Below are positions 37,501 to 52,500 of a DNA stretch of 64,000 bases, piece by piece. The stretch comes from Buxus sempervirens. Lineage: Eukaryota; Streptophyta; Magnoliopsida; Buxales; Buxaceae. The position numbers and the translations under genes are program-made. The DNA lies in NCBI GenBank assembly GCA_947561395.2, contig OX387185.1:46820602-46884601 (forward strand), given 5' to 3'. Position 1 is the first letter of the stretch; each line of letters starts with the position of its first letter. The notes under the pieces are model-generated. The model had not been told where the DNA came from, made no database searches, and worked only from the letters and a program-made list of their open reading frames with translations.

Positions 37501-40500
37501 AAATAGTTAATATCCATTTAGTCATCAACATAAGTTGCCATTAACTAATTACAAAACTAAATTTTACCTTAATAGGCAATAAAAATGTAGAAAAAAATGT
37601 AAGATATTAAAAATTGAAAAAATCTTATCTAGTCTACCGTTGTAGATTTCTCCATTTTACTCACTCCAATAACATTTCACCGACATAGAAAGTTCTAGCA
37701 ACATGTCACACAACAGTGACATTTATAACACTGATACACACACACATTTGAAATATGTATGCATATATGTGTATATGACGTGTGTGTGTGTGGTAAAATA
37801 AAAAACCCAACCATATAAAAATGCTATTACAGACCTTAAACATTTCAAATGAAATAGTCAAAATGTAGCATAAACCAAATAACAAGAGAATACTAATCAC
37901 AACCATCTCAAATGACCCCCGAATGTTGTGTGCACATATAGAAGATGATGATGCACACTTCCACTTATAATTTATGCACACAGATTATGTTCTGATCCAC
38001 ATGTTGGCTCAAACAAGAGTATGGTGGGAAAGGGGAAGTGTTCAAGACAAGGCATGGAATAATTACCATAATGAGGAGTTAAATATAGTATGTGAATATC
38101 CATGATACATATTAGCACAATGACATAGAACAAAGAAGCATCTGGACAAAACATTTCAATGAATACCTTTACAATAAGCGATATGAGATTGTAAAGCAAC
38201 AATACTAGCAATTACAGGATCTCAAGTGATCTCCTACACTTCAATCATCTCTCAATTACACTGACACAATCCAAGAATTCAACTAATGGATAGCTAGTAT
38301 AAGGTAAATTACTTCACAGACGTTGATGAAAGCATAGTGCATTTAAAGCAAAATTTAGATACGAATATCAAAGTTTTGACTCGATTAGCTTAAATACAAA
38401 TTCACTAACAGTTTACAACCTTGTTGTTTATTTTCTTCCATTTGATTTAAAAACCATGAAGAGTTGAAGGTTCCTGCAAAGTAATGTAAACTGTTTAGGA
38501 TGCTACAAAAACTCCCCATTTATAAGAATGCCAAGAGAGCAAAGAAGGAAAGAAAAGAGCAGCATGCCATGGTGCACGACAGGTTTGACACCCGGTTCTT
38601 TCAGGAAGACAATAGCAGGAGCAGACTCCACCTCAAACCTGTGCCAAGTAAAAAATAATTATTACATTAATATTAAAAATTTTAAATAAACAAATTTCTC
38701 AAGGTAATAATTTATTATTGCTGATAATCTATAAGATACCGAAGCAATGGAAGTCTGAAGCTATATCAATTATCAATCCTTTGGATATGTTATGGCCAAT
38801 TATTACCAAATTTAAATTAAGTATATACACTGAAATCAAGCCCATAAGAAACTAATCAGAGAAATAGAAGCCGCAAGAGGAAACGGTCTTAATTAATATA
38901 ACTCCACATTCAGATGACAAATGTACCAGAGGATTTTGACCTATATAAACACAGAATTAAAACGTGGTGGAGTTTTATTAATGGCCCCCAACAATTGGAG
39001 CCTGGTGCATACTTGAAACCCAAATGCAGAAGGGATGAATAAACCAAGCATGTGTGAAAGAAAAGAAGCATCAAAGACAAAATAATACCAGTGGACGGTA
39101 AAGAGAAACCTATTAATCATCTTAAATCTAGTGCTAATGTGACAGCAAATGAGACCAAGAATAACTGTGCATTGTGAAACTTTTATCCTCAGATAGCCAC
39201 TAATTATAATACTGCAACATGTTTAGATTGCACAAGACACATTTAGGTGCTCAACTCATATTTTGAGAAATGAGTTGTATCATGCCCATTAGTTCTAGGA
39301 AACAGAGCAGAATATGCTCAAATAATCAGGCTATCGAGAAATACAAGCCTTCTAGCAAGTTGAAAAGGAAAAAAGAAAAGAACTACATCCCATTTTAATC
39401 AATGTAATGACAATAAAATGATATAGTATGGAAAAGCATGAAGAACATAGTCTACTATAAACAAAACAGGAAGCACATTCATCAAATTGATGTTTCATGA
39501 TCAGTATTCAAATAGAAATTAAAAATTTAAACGCATTATTATTCACTGAATTTTTCTCATGCCATACCATTGTAGAGATTTTCACACCCTCTAATCAGTA
39601 ATCAGGGTCGCTGGAACAATAGATAATTGTCAAAAGCACAGGTGGGGACACACACACGAACACATGCAACATGTCCTTAACATGAAGTTGCAAAATGGCA
39701 CCTTGTTGGCTTGGAATTACAGAGAATATGTTCTAGAGTGAGATGGAGGAAGTCATGCACATCAACATCTTCAATTTAACTTCAGAAAAAAGGCTATTTT
39801 CTTGAGCCGTTTTGAAAGCTCAAATGCAAAAAACCTTCATCAAGGGAACCAATTCTTCATTTCTGTTCATTGTTACAACACAAGGCTTCTAGAAGATTAA
39901 CAAGAGAAGGAAAGAAAAAAAAAAAACAAAGTTTCATCCATAAGGCCGGCCTTCTCCGTTCTTCTAGATGACAAAGGTGGACTCACTACACCCTTTTTAT
40001 ATTTCAGATGAGAACAATACATATGGCCAAAGTGTATATTTTTCATTAAAAACAGAGTTTGAAAAATCGGATATTCCCTATATGTTTCACTCTATTTATT
40101 TTTTTTAATTTTAATTTTATTATTTTACCTTGTTACCATAAGAACTCACTAGAGGAAATTCTAACTGTGAGATTAGAAAATTTTGTCTCCATGTCATCAA
40201 TCAAAAACAAGAATCAAGATCAAGTATGAAATTTAATTTTTTGACTGGGAAAGGAATGGTTCTATAACATACTGCTTTTTTTTCCTTCAATTTTTTGTGG
40301 TAATATTTTTCTTTAGTTTTTGTAATTTTTCATGGAACGATGCATTGCATTTGTAATTTGAAGAAGAACTTTCTCTCCGTCTCCTAACATAATGAATTTT
40401 CCAATGCTCTTGAGGCAGTTTCTTGTCCCAAGATTCAATTTTGAAATTTTTACCATTGGTAGAATTCACCTACAAGCAAACATGCCATATACAGTATCAT

Positions 40501-43500
40501 GAGTGCCAGATGACAAAACCTCTGTCTCCTATCTTGTGCTACATGGTGTTGTAATTTCTAAGAATTAGATTAATGAAAAACAGTTCAATAGGAAGTTCGG
40601 CTCCTAAAAGTGCACCTTCCAAAGGATGAAAGCTAAATCTTACTGCAGTACCAGTTATAGTCTTCTCAAATGCATTTCTTTATAAATTATCATAGACTAG
40701 AAGGATGCTTACAGAGGTCACGTGTCTTCAAAATAAGATTTCCTAACCAGTAAAAGGTGGCGGACTCTAATGGAACCATGTCTCCAAACAACATGTGCAG
40801 AGAAGAAAAGAAAGCAATCTCATTATGTTAATAAAACTAGAATAACTAGAAGATAAAATTATTTACTAGAGTTTTGGCCTGTTTGGGACAGCTGACAGAG
40901 TTGACACAAACAGATTTGGAACAAAAAAGCAAATTTGTAACTGATTGTTCCTAGTCCTTGGAAGGAAAGCCTTTTTTTTTTTTTGATCAGTAAATGATGG
41001 GTATATTATATAAGATAGAGATAGAAATAACATATATACAGACACGGGTACACAAAGAGTGTACCCGTCCCAAGAGTCTACTGAAGCCTAATCATAAAAG
41101 AAGAGGACAGGGTCGAAGAGATCTCTTTCATCGCCCAAAACATCCCCATACCAACTCATAGAAATTATTACAAAGCAAAAACTCCTCGATAGATATGCTA
41201 ACTCCTACACCTTGGCCGATCCACTAGCTGTGCATCAAAGAAAGAACAGCTCTCACTAGCGCATGTTCGTTTCTCTCCAAGTTCTTAAATATCCTCCTGT
41301 TCCTTTCGCCCCATATTACCCATGCTATTACTGTTGGTGCCAGATTCCAACTGATCTCTCCACATGATTTCCCTTTCTTCCAACCCCAAGCTTCTAATGC
41401 TGGTTTAAATTCCTTTGGATGGACCCAATCTACTTTCAGCCTTTGGAAAATGGACCCCCATAGCTTTGTAGTGCCTCTACAATGCAATAGGAGATGGGCT
41501 ACGTTTTCTTCCTCTTCTTTGCATATACTGCATCTGTTGGCCATTTGCCAACCCCTACTCTTCAAATGATCTACCGTTAAAATCTTGTCTAGAGCTGCAG
41601 TCCACATAAAAAAGGCCACTTTGCTTTGGAATATGTTTGACCAGATATGTTTAAACACTGCTTGTTCCAAGTCTGAATTTTGGAGATGATCGAATGCCTC
41701 CTTAACTGTAAAGGAACCAGATCTACCATGTAACCATCTTCTAGAATCTTCTTCTTGCCCTACTACCTTGCTATACAATACATTTAATAAAGCCTCATAG
41801 CTATCCATCTCCCAATCCATCAGATTTCTTCTTAGATCAATGCTCCATACGGTCCCAGCTTCGGAGTTAGACATATAATCACTTACCACAGCTTGTTTAT
41901 TAGTGCACAAGTTGTAAATCAAGGGATAGGACTCCTTCAGATTAGACTCTCCATACCATATATCCTCCCAAAATCTGATTCTGAAGCCGTTTCCCACAAG
42001 ATATCTACATTCCTTCTCCATTGAACTTGACAATTTGGCAATAGGTCTCCAAAGGCTCATCCCATAGGGATGATTCGAGGGTGTGGGAAACCAACCATTG
42101 GATGAGGAACCATATTTTCCAGCAACCATTTCTCTCCACATATTCCCATTCTCGCTCCCAAACCTCCAAATCCACTTTTGGAGGAGAGCTTTATTAAATA
42201 ATGACGTTGGCTTGAGCCCAAGGCCCCTTCTTTCTTTGACCTGCAGATCTGGTTCAAGCTACTAAGTGGTACTTTGTTTCACCATCCTTATCTTCCCATA
42301 GAAAATTCCTTTGAATTTGTTCCAATTTCTTTGCCACAGATTTTGGGATTCTTAGGATAGACATGAAGAAAGTTGGAAGACTTGCTAGCACACTCTTGAT
42401 CAATACCAACTTTCCTCCTTTCGAAAGGCTACGACTCTTCCATGTTGCGAGTTTCCTCTCCATACTTTCTACCACTAGATTCCAAGTAGTAGACCTTCTA
42501 TTACTAACCCCCAAAGGAATTGCAAGACATGTAGTTAGGAATTCCCCTGCTTTGCAGCCCAATGACCGGCTAAGATTTAGAGTATTCTCCTCCTTCCCGA
42601 TCTGGAATAATTCACTCTTGGTGAGATTTATCCTTAGCTCAGTGCACGCTTCAAAGCACAATAGAATGCCTCTAAGCCACATGATCTGGTGGTGATTTGG
42701 CTTGCAAAATATGAGTATATCATCCGCAAATAGGAGGTGATTAATTGAAATAGATCTTCCAAAGGATACACCTTCTATCATGCCGCCTTCCGAAGCTCTT
42801 GAAACCATTCTACTAAACACTTCCATAATAATGATGAAGAGGAGGGGGGATAGGGGATCACCTTGACGTAATCCCCTTGGAAGGAAAGCCTATTGATTCC
42901 TTTTAGTTTTGTGCACCATCCAAAGCAGCATTTTCAGTTTGGATGGCCAATTTGATGGGGTTCACCAATAAAACAACAGACGTCAGATAGCCGGAAACAA
43001 TGACTTATCATCAAACAGCATTTTCAGTTTGGATGACCAATTTGATGAGGTTCGCCAATAAAACCACAGACGTCAGATAGCCAGAAACAATGACTTATCA
43101 TCAACCCTACCATGGAAAACAGAAACAGAGAACAAAGCATAGCAATTTTAACCCAGGAGAAAGCTCTTTCTATACTGTCAATGAGCAAAGCAGGATGCCT
43201 CAGACATTACCCACAGCATCCTGTCAAATTCAATCGAGATAATTCAATCAACATAACAATTATCTCAAATTTCCAACATCAATTACTAATGAACCACAAA
43301 AAGCTTCAACTTCTTCCAATGAGAAAACAGTTGGTTTTCTCAATTTCCACAACTAATTAACTACTGAATAAGAGGAATATGGGAAGTTCACTTTATTTCA
43401 TTTTTCACTCTTTTTTGTTCATCTGTCTTCCTTTCTCCTTCTCTATCATTTTTTTTTCTTCATTCTCTTTGACTTACCTTACATTCAAATAAATTCATCC

Positions 43501-46500
43501 TTCAATCAATTTGTTAAAACTAACCCGTGTTATGGAACATAACATGGGTTTGTCCAATGAGGTTCACTCCTAGCTCCAAGTCTATAAACCCAATGCATAA
43601 TGAGGTTTGTCTCCGATTCTATAAAATATTACCCCAATAAGAATATAGCCTATATAATGACCAAGGATCGACTCTTTTAGGTTAATCAAATGATATATTA
43701 ATTATTTTTCATATCTTTACTCAATAATCAATAATTTCAGCATATTTTAATCAGAGGTAGATGAAATTATTTTAATCAATAATTTCAGCATATTTTAATT
43801 TCTTAATCAGAGGTACATGAAAGTTTGATTTACTAACTTTTCACTTTTAAACATCAATTTATCATTATGTATGCCTTTTTCCATCAGAATATAGGAAGAA
43901 ATACAAAAAACCAATTTATACCTCAAGTTTTTTTCCTTTTCTTTATTCCAGATCTCACATATTGCTAAAAGTTAGAAATACATGTCAACTTTTATTATTT
44001 CTAAAGCTAAACAACACCATCAGTTCTTATTATTGACAAAGAACAATCATTGTTTTAAAATATAAGTTTAGCTTTGATTTTAATTCTTTTTTATGTAAAA
44101 TTAATTATTTGATATAGCCATCATTTTATATAATGGAAACTCAAGCTATTTTCATATTCATGCAGATTCCTCCTTATATGTGCAAAGCACATCTTACAGG
44201 TTATCTCCATAATTTAATTTCATGCCATATAAACTCAATTTCATATTCTTCATTGCATCATATTCTTCTTGCTGAATTTCCTCTGTTGTTTATGATAGCT
44301 TTCTGATACTAATTACAGCAAAGAAATTTTAAAAAATCAATAGTGCTATGTTACTTTTTATTTTTTTACCCATCCATTCAGCACAATGACACTCAATTTT
44401 TGTTTGAAATAAATAAAAGGAAGCAAATGCAGCTATATGTTAGATAAAATTGAGAACAAACTTCCAGTTATGAACATAATGAAGGAGACATTTCTTTTCA
44501 ATTTTTTTGCAATCAAAGAAATGGACTGCACTGCTGGCACCTGCAGGGCACCTCAGTATGTCATATATATCACACATATAAGATATATACACATCATATA
44601 TGACACATGTAGTTAGACCAGAGCTTTGATTTGAGCTGTAATTCAGTAAGACCTCTCCTTCACCCTAACTGAACACTTTCTACATATGTCTCCACCATGT
44701 CTAGCTAACAACGCATTCAAAAGTTTGACATACCAAGATTTTGTTGTAATAAGTCAACATAGGTATATACCTTCTGTTTTATTTAAAAGAAGATCGTCAT
44801 TAACAAAATGCAACAGCAATGAATTTAAGCTAAAAATGTTGAGGTGATTTTCAAAGTAACACAAATAATTTTAAAATTCTACGTGATTCCAATAAATCCT
44901 CCAACAGAATGTATGATGAATTACGTAAACTCATTTACAGTAGTAAATGACGGGAATAAACTCCAAAGGACACAGGAATTCAGATGTTATCAGATCACAT
45001 TAAAAATGCATATAAACATACGTATTCCACCAAATGGAAGATTCTTCTTCTCGCCACAGCACAAATGCAAAAGAAGCATAAGCCCAATAATTCTTAGCAG
45101 CTTGACGAACAAATGGAGCAGCACGCTCTCCTGTTTTTGAGAAAAAAATGACTTTTACCTATGGACCAGATGCAGTAAATTAGTAGCTATATAAAACAAA
45201 TATGACTGGGTGCACAAATATATGTATGCATTTTTACATAGTATGTACACACTAACATACATACATATGTATATACACTCATAAAAACATAGATGCAAGT
45301 GTGCTGAAATTCAATAATTGTGCCGAAACAACTGCTACAAAGATACCATTTGGAACATAAACTACAAAGTAGAATAAATGGGTTACATTATAAACAAGAG
45401 ATCACCTAGGCAGAGCAGTTCCTGGATGCAATTCATCCAGAAGACCACCAATTCTCAATTTATAGTTGAGAATAAGAAATAACAGAAATGCAAACTTCAA
45501 ACTCAAGCAAATTACCTGGGCTTAATGTATAATAGCAAGAGACCAAAAAATAAACAGCTGGTCTTGTTGCTTAGAGGCAGGACATTAAGATCTTAAGAAG
45601 GTAGAACTCTTCTCTAAAAATAAGCAAATGAATCCTTACAATCTATGAAATTATGCTCCAAGTTTGACTGTTTTGTCATTTCTTTATTAGCTATACTTTT
45701 ATATTCATGTGTTAGAACTTAATATTTTTCCAGAACTTGTGTTTTGCAACATTTTCCCTCCTGTGGTCTACAGAGAGTTACATCAAAATATTGGGATGCT
45801 AAATTTAGAATATCTACTTCATTTTTTGTCCAGTTCAAATGAAATCTAAAGATTTTACGATTATCTATTATATGCAGACATTAATTATGAACCATGAAAA
45901 TTTGTAAAGGATCAAAATGAGCTTGGAAACCATTTTGTGGATTGTTTTTCAAACAATTAAAAGACATATATAGTTAAATTTAAGTGAACAGGCAGAAAAC
46001 CCATAAAACCAGAACAGGAAGCTAGAAAGCAAATGGAATTCAGAAATTTACACTATATCAGAAGTATCCTGGCCCTAAGGCAAAGATCCCATGATAACCT
46101 TGTCCAATTAGAAAAAAAAACTTATTATCAAGCTCCAGATGGCTTTATGAAAAACTAATGCTACTGAATATCTAGTGACAACTCCACATGAGAAATGGTT
46201 CTGCTCCTAAAACCTATCATAAAGTTCCCATAAAACCCAGTTTAGCCATTATAAAGAAGTTCAACTAGACCAGGTGTATAAATGTTTTCTTATCACCTAA
46301 TAAAGCAGCAACTGCCAAAATATTTACCATTAGAATGAGTCTGGAGCACCACTTAATGATGATCCCGTTAAGCCTTTGTAAAGCAAAGCTATAGTTTAAG
46401 CATATTTGACCAAGAACTACTGTTAAAATGAATTTAAAGGTGTAATCATGACAAAGAGTAAAAAGCCACAAAAACAAGATAATACAACGGATGAGGTAAA

Positions 46501-49500
46501 ATATTATAATAATCCATCACAAAATACATTATTACAAAAAAAAAAGCACTTGTACCTTATGATGACCACTCTTAGCTAGGAAATTTGGTCCCTGAAGTAG
46601 AAAGGAAAAAAAATCAATATCATTTCCAATGGTGCAGTTACAAAATCACGCATTAAACACAATCAAGTTGAGGACTGCCAGAGAGCAGATCTCTGGCGCA
46701 AGATCAGGCGTTGCTCACATAAGCCAGCCATTATCTTAGAAAATAGGCTCACAAACTGAACACATGATTGAAAGAAATCTCATTTCCTTTGCAAGCTTGG
46801 GCTGAGCTTTGTTTGCCTAGGCTCAGCTCATTAAAGAAGGGCAGTTCCATAACTAAATTCATACGTATACGCAATTTATATTATTAAGAAACTAAAATTA
46901 TGGATTTGACTTTTGAAAATAGAATAATAAATTTTTTGGTCACAACTTTTTGACATTATTTACGCTAAAATCATTGGTTTTTGTAGATTTTCACCTAATA
47001 GGGTTTGGGCCAGAGTGACATGATGGACTAAGCTTAGCTTATAAAAAGGAAGGCCTGATCGTTATGAATCCAAGTGAGCCTGAACCAAGCTGTGAAAAAC
47101 TCATCATGGTGTAGCTCATTTACAGTGCTAATAAATCATAAAAGAGGAAGTTTGTTAAAATTGATAGCACTTAACAGCTGATACTATAAAGGAAAACGGT
47201 AAGGTATACCAAGACCCATCAGTGTTTCATGTGTCAGAATTCTTATGGAACAAAGTTTCCATTTTTTTTTTTTTTTTCAAAAGTTGAGGACAGAAAATTC
47301 CTTTTGCTGCTTTGTTGCTCAAAATAATAAAGCTAAAGCACAGTCATAACAATTTAAAAAAGATGAACACATATGTAAATTATTTCCTCATGTTAGTAAA
47401 TTCAGATAATAATGCACTGCAAATGGAAGATGTCAAAGCAGTATGAATCAACTGAAGTGTTGGGTGCATAATTTCTAGCCATTTCCAATGTGTGATGACA
47501 AGATCTTGTCTCAGCGGCCAAAATTGATCAAGATCTGTCACCTCCCATAGAAAGATCAAGACAAATATTCGAATCCACTTTGAAATAAGATGTTTGATTC
47601 CTGAGTCTTGCTTTAAATTATGTCATTCAGCCTACATCAGAACTTTTTTGTGAATGCCCATTGACCTGTTGTAATCTAAAATCACTCCATATTGTAAGCA
47701 GTCGAGGATATGTGTGCAGAGAAAACTTCGTATCAAGTTTCATACCAAGTTCGTACCATCCTTAAGGAACCCCAAACTCCAATGCTATTCGTGCCCATTT
47801 TCTACAAAATGCATCAACTGAAAGTTGGAGGGATGAATGTGTAGAACTTATCTTGTGGACATAGGTTTTGATCCGTCTATAGGGGCTGGTTGATCATGGT
47901 TTACAAGAAAATAAATCCATTCAAAAGATGCTTATTATAAATTCAATATTCCATGGCATTTCACAAATATGTCCTTTAGCTTGATGAACTGCTAAACTTA
48001 TAGAGGAAAGTCAGATTTGCTCAAAGACGACCTTGAAGCCATGGAAAATATCTTAGATATTGCTTGTAGATTGACTCAGAATTTGAAGATGTGAGCATAC
48101 ACCAGGGTACAACCAGTGTTTATAGTCTTAAATTTCGTTTTTTTATAGTTTATCATTTGTTTCGCAGGAGGAAAATCACCGATTTGCATTTTTGGCGATT
48201 TTGGCAGTGTGCCAGCAAAATGGGACAACATGCGAACGAAATTTCCCCAAAATAAAAAAAAAATTCAAGTTTTTGTCTCTTTGATTTTTTTGGCGTGCCG
48301 CCGAAATTTCGTTTCATGCGATGGGCGGCACACCCATCAGCACTGAAACGGTAAACCTTTGGTACAACACCCTTATACAACTTTGATATTGGCCAATACT
48401 GATACGTATCAATGATGCAAATCACCGGTACAATATGATGGATTTCACACAAATGATTGGTATTAGCCAATACCGGTATGTATAAGATAATTTGTATTAG
48501 TATTGTGAGACAAATCCAGCAGTCCAACTCAGATCAGACATACAGACTGATACATATTGGTTCATTCTTTTTAAAAAATTTAAGGAAAAAAGTAAAGCCC
48601 GGTTCATATAAAGAAATGGAAAGAGGGAGGATGTGGGAGGACAAAGTAGTAAGGGAGCAACAAAAGAGATATGAAGAAGGGGGAGAGGCCAAAGAGACAT
48701 ACAGACAGATAGACAGAAACAATGACAGAGAGAGGGGAGCAATGAGAAACTTTTTAGAGGGGAGAGAGAGAGAGAGCCAGAAGGAGACATTGGCAAAGAA
48801 TGGCCAACTGAAAGAGACAAAGGAAATATAAGGTAACTACTCAGGTCTTCCTTTATCTTCTTTTCTTCCTCTTCAGTTCTTCATTTTTTTCCCTTTTATG
48901 GAAAAGTTTTCTTTCAAAACAAACATTAAAAAAATATTCAGTATTGCTATTGGACCATATCAGTGTCAAATATGCATAATACCAAGTCTTGTATTGAGTT
49001 TTTTAACCTTGGCATATACAGGTACTTCACTGTGCACATACAATTTAGTGACATGATTATACATTTCAGGGGCAAAGTATTTAAAACTCAGATGCCAAAC
49101 TTATGAAAATAGGGTGACAGTCGAAGAGAGACTCCAGAGAGCACATACAATCTGAGGTAAAAAAGTCGATGTTGATATAGATCCATGTCATAGCGCCAGG
49201 TCAGGTGTATCTTTGTTCTCTAAATTCCCAAGATATTATTTTGGTGTTGGAGGCATGAGGTACGAAATCTGATCTAAGCACCGACTTCAAAGTTCGCCAA
49301 TTTTTTTTGTTACTTCCTTAGTATGGTTCTGACTTTTTAGTGCTAAAACAAGGAATTACATGCGTCCAATAGTTACCCAAACTAAGATTGGTTCCCCAAT
49401 TCCCAATATGTATTTAAGACTCTTGAAATGGAACCATGTTGGTGGAGAATGCTTCTTGATGCATGTGTCTGTCCAATGACTTTTAAATATTCTAAGCATC

Positions 49501-52500
49501 AATTTGCTAGATCCATCATCCTTTCCTTCCTTGAAACTGCAATTGTTGCATAGAGAAAAAAAAAATTCTGATGAATTATGAAGAACATTATTAGAAAACT
49601 TATAGAAAAATACATCACATACGGGTGGATCCATGAGAAATGGATACCACCCAAAGTACAAAAAAGTTGAACACTATAAAAGACTCCCCCCTATGCACCA
49701 TAAAATGACATCCATACGGATTCAGCGCCAACAAGAAAATAAGGCTCGAAATTCATCGTCTCATTCTTAAGCACAAGGCACCATAGGAATGCATTTCAAA
49801 ATCCTTGTAACTTTTGTATTTAACATAACATGCAACTGAGATATATGACACTCCAGTAACTCAAATAGTTAATTCTCCATTTTAACATCAAGATTTGATA
49901 ACTAGCCATGTAGCTTTTGCTAGGATAACATCGAAAAGTATGCCACTCTTTTTTTTTTTTTTTGTATATATATAATCAAAGCAATAAAACCACCAATCCA
50001 ACAAGCAAACTTGCTAGGACAGTTCTGCATATCTTACTATGATAGTTGTATAATAGTGACTAACAAATGCAAGAGGTGGTCCTTGATCTGTCCAGTACCA
50101 ATAGAGTTATTTGGTCGCCTTCCCCTTCGGGGTCCTTTTCCTGTAAATCCTTCTTCAATATCTTCCAATCGGCAGGTCTGACACTCCACCTCTTTTTCTG
50201 TATCTCGATTATGGAAGCCCAAAGTACCTCCTAAGCTGAAGGCATTTGTGTCGACTACACTCCTTTACATGGTTAACACTACTAATCAGATTCAGAGGAA
50301 GTGAAAGAGGATGGCTTAATCTTCACATGAATGTATTGTGTATCGAGGCAAGGGAAAGCATCGACCACATTTTTTTAGAGTGCTAGTATGCTTGGGATAA
50401 TCTCGCCCAAATATCGAGGATGATTGGGGTTTCATGTGTTACGCCGGATTTTGTCAGTTGGCTTTTTGACCAGTGGCGAATCACATGCCTAGGAAAAAGG
50501 GGGCCACCTTATCTACAGATTCGTATTCTACCCCGTTACGTGGCATATTTGGTTAGAGAGAAACCACAGATCATTTCAGGACAAGAGGGGGAGCTTTGAG
50601 CATGTGGTGGAGTCCAATCTGGTGTGGTTGCATCATAGGCATCAATAAGACTAGAGTTTAGAGGGGTGGGTATATCAGAGATTATTAGGGGCTAGCACGG
50701 GTGTTGTCTCTCATCTCCCCATCTTGATAGTTCCGATGGTTAGATTTTGGGGCATCTATTAGGTGATTTTCTAATGGAGAGATCTCTTGTTAAATGTGGT
50801 GTATCTTCTGAGTATTAGTAGTATCTCATGTGGTCCCCATATCTCATGGGCCCACGAGCATGTATTGTATTTTTCCCTAAGTTTTATTTATAACATTCTT
50901 CGTTATTCATAAAAAAAAACAGAAACAAAAAGAATGCAGATCAGGATATAATATCCTTAGACCATACCATCATTACGATTACGTACAATGTAAGAAAGAT
51001 GGAAATGTAAAAGAAATTCAATTATAAATAACTATAATAGATTGGGTCTACAAGAACCAGTGACAAACTATCATTCAGAATCTAATACATACAATTCAGA
51101 GTTCAGAAAGGCCCAGAAGATTACCAGTGAGTCCTTAGAATAGTAAAGAATGCGAGGTAAACCAAGAATGGTTGTTGCAAACCAATCAGAAACAGCATCC
51201 ACAGATAGCTCCCCTTGATACCTAGTACAAAAAAAGTTAAAAACTCTAATCCATCAAAACATTCAACCGACAGGAAATATAGTGAACAAAAGCAAACATG
51301 ATCCAGGAGATCCAGTGAGGCCTCTGATTTTACTTTTAATGTATATAAAATCAATAGCTAAGTAAAAACTGACCTAACAAGACAATCTGAAGTGCTACAA
51401 CCAGGAGGAAATGCAACAAGTGAAGGAAGACCTGATTACAATTTTACAGGTTATGAAACACCAACAAAATGCATGGCAGAAGCAAGAAAATTAGGATCAG
51501 AATTCAAGACAGCCGCAACAAAAACAATGCATCAACAATTGCCAATATTCGACAATCCCAACCAACCCAGACCATGTCAGAACTTGAATGCAAAAATTAA
51601 TGAATGTATACAAAACTTGGAGCATGGTTTTAAGTGTTAACGTATTCCTTTATATATTGAGCAGCATACCCCTATTCCACAGGCAAGACTAAAAATGCCA
51701 GGTAAAATTTTAATTTTATAATTCATCAACGGACACATCGTGATGCCAAGCAATATTTCACAACATTGGCTATACATCACAATATTGAGTAATATATTCC
51801 CTTTGACAAGCTTATGTTACATATTTTACAAGTCTGAATGGAGGAAATTTTGATAGTTCCCCCTAGCTCAACCATCTTCACAGATAATGCTAAAAAACTT
51901 AAAATTTTTTAACGACTTCAAATCTAATTCCAAAATACTTATTATTTGTATTTTTCTAATCCTCCTAGATTCAAAAGTCATTTTCACATAGATTAAACAA
52001 GATTTGATGCACGTAAAAAATTGAAATAGGAAAAAAAATGTAAGAACTTTTCATATTTTCTTTGTTACATTTTGAATACACTATAGGAATTAAATGCCAT
52101 TTCGCATGTCCTATGAATTTTCAATCATTTCATTATAGACAGATTTAGAAACCTGAAAACTTGAAATTTTTAGGGAAACCTAGTTTTTGGAGTTTTCCAA
52201 TTTTTATGTTGGTCGTCAGGAAAAAGTTAATTTTAAGATTATAAATATTTTATGTTCATTACTAGTGAAATATTGACTATACATACACCCATAAACACAT
52301 ATGATTATATATTGTCCAATGTGTCAATAAATAAACTAATTATATAAAATTGTGATTAGTAACACAACTCTTTCACCAAAGAATTACTGGCTCCCATGGA
52401 CTGAAAAGCAAATTCTACTTTGAAATCGAAAAATAATTTAAGAAGATACATAAAATACGAAAAATAAAAGCAAAAATTACAGATTCTATGTTAATTACTA

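Noticed and set aside
48457-48831. 124-aa purine-rich plus-strand frame and its antisense
   Set aside because: Low-complexity GAGAGA / GACAGA repeats keep both strands open; no conserved motif.
50037-50222. Minus-strand 61-aa frame as an extra exon of the DNAJC16-like gene
   Set aside because: It is the antisense of LINE zf-RVT coding. Exons 51221-51125 and 46591-46556 already join in phase zero at a conserved place.
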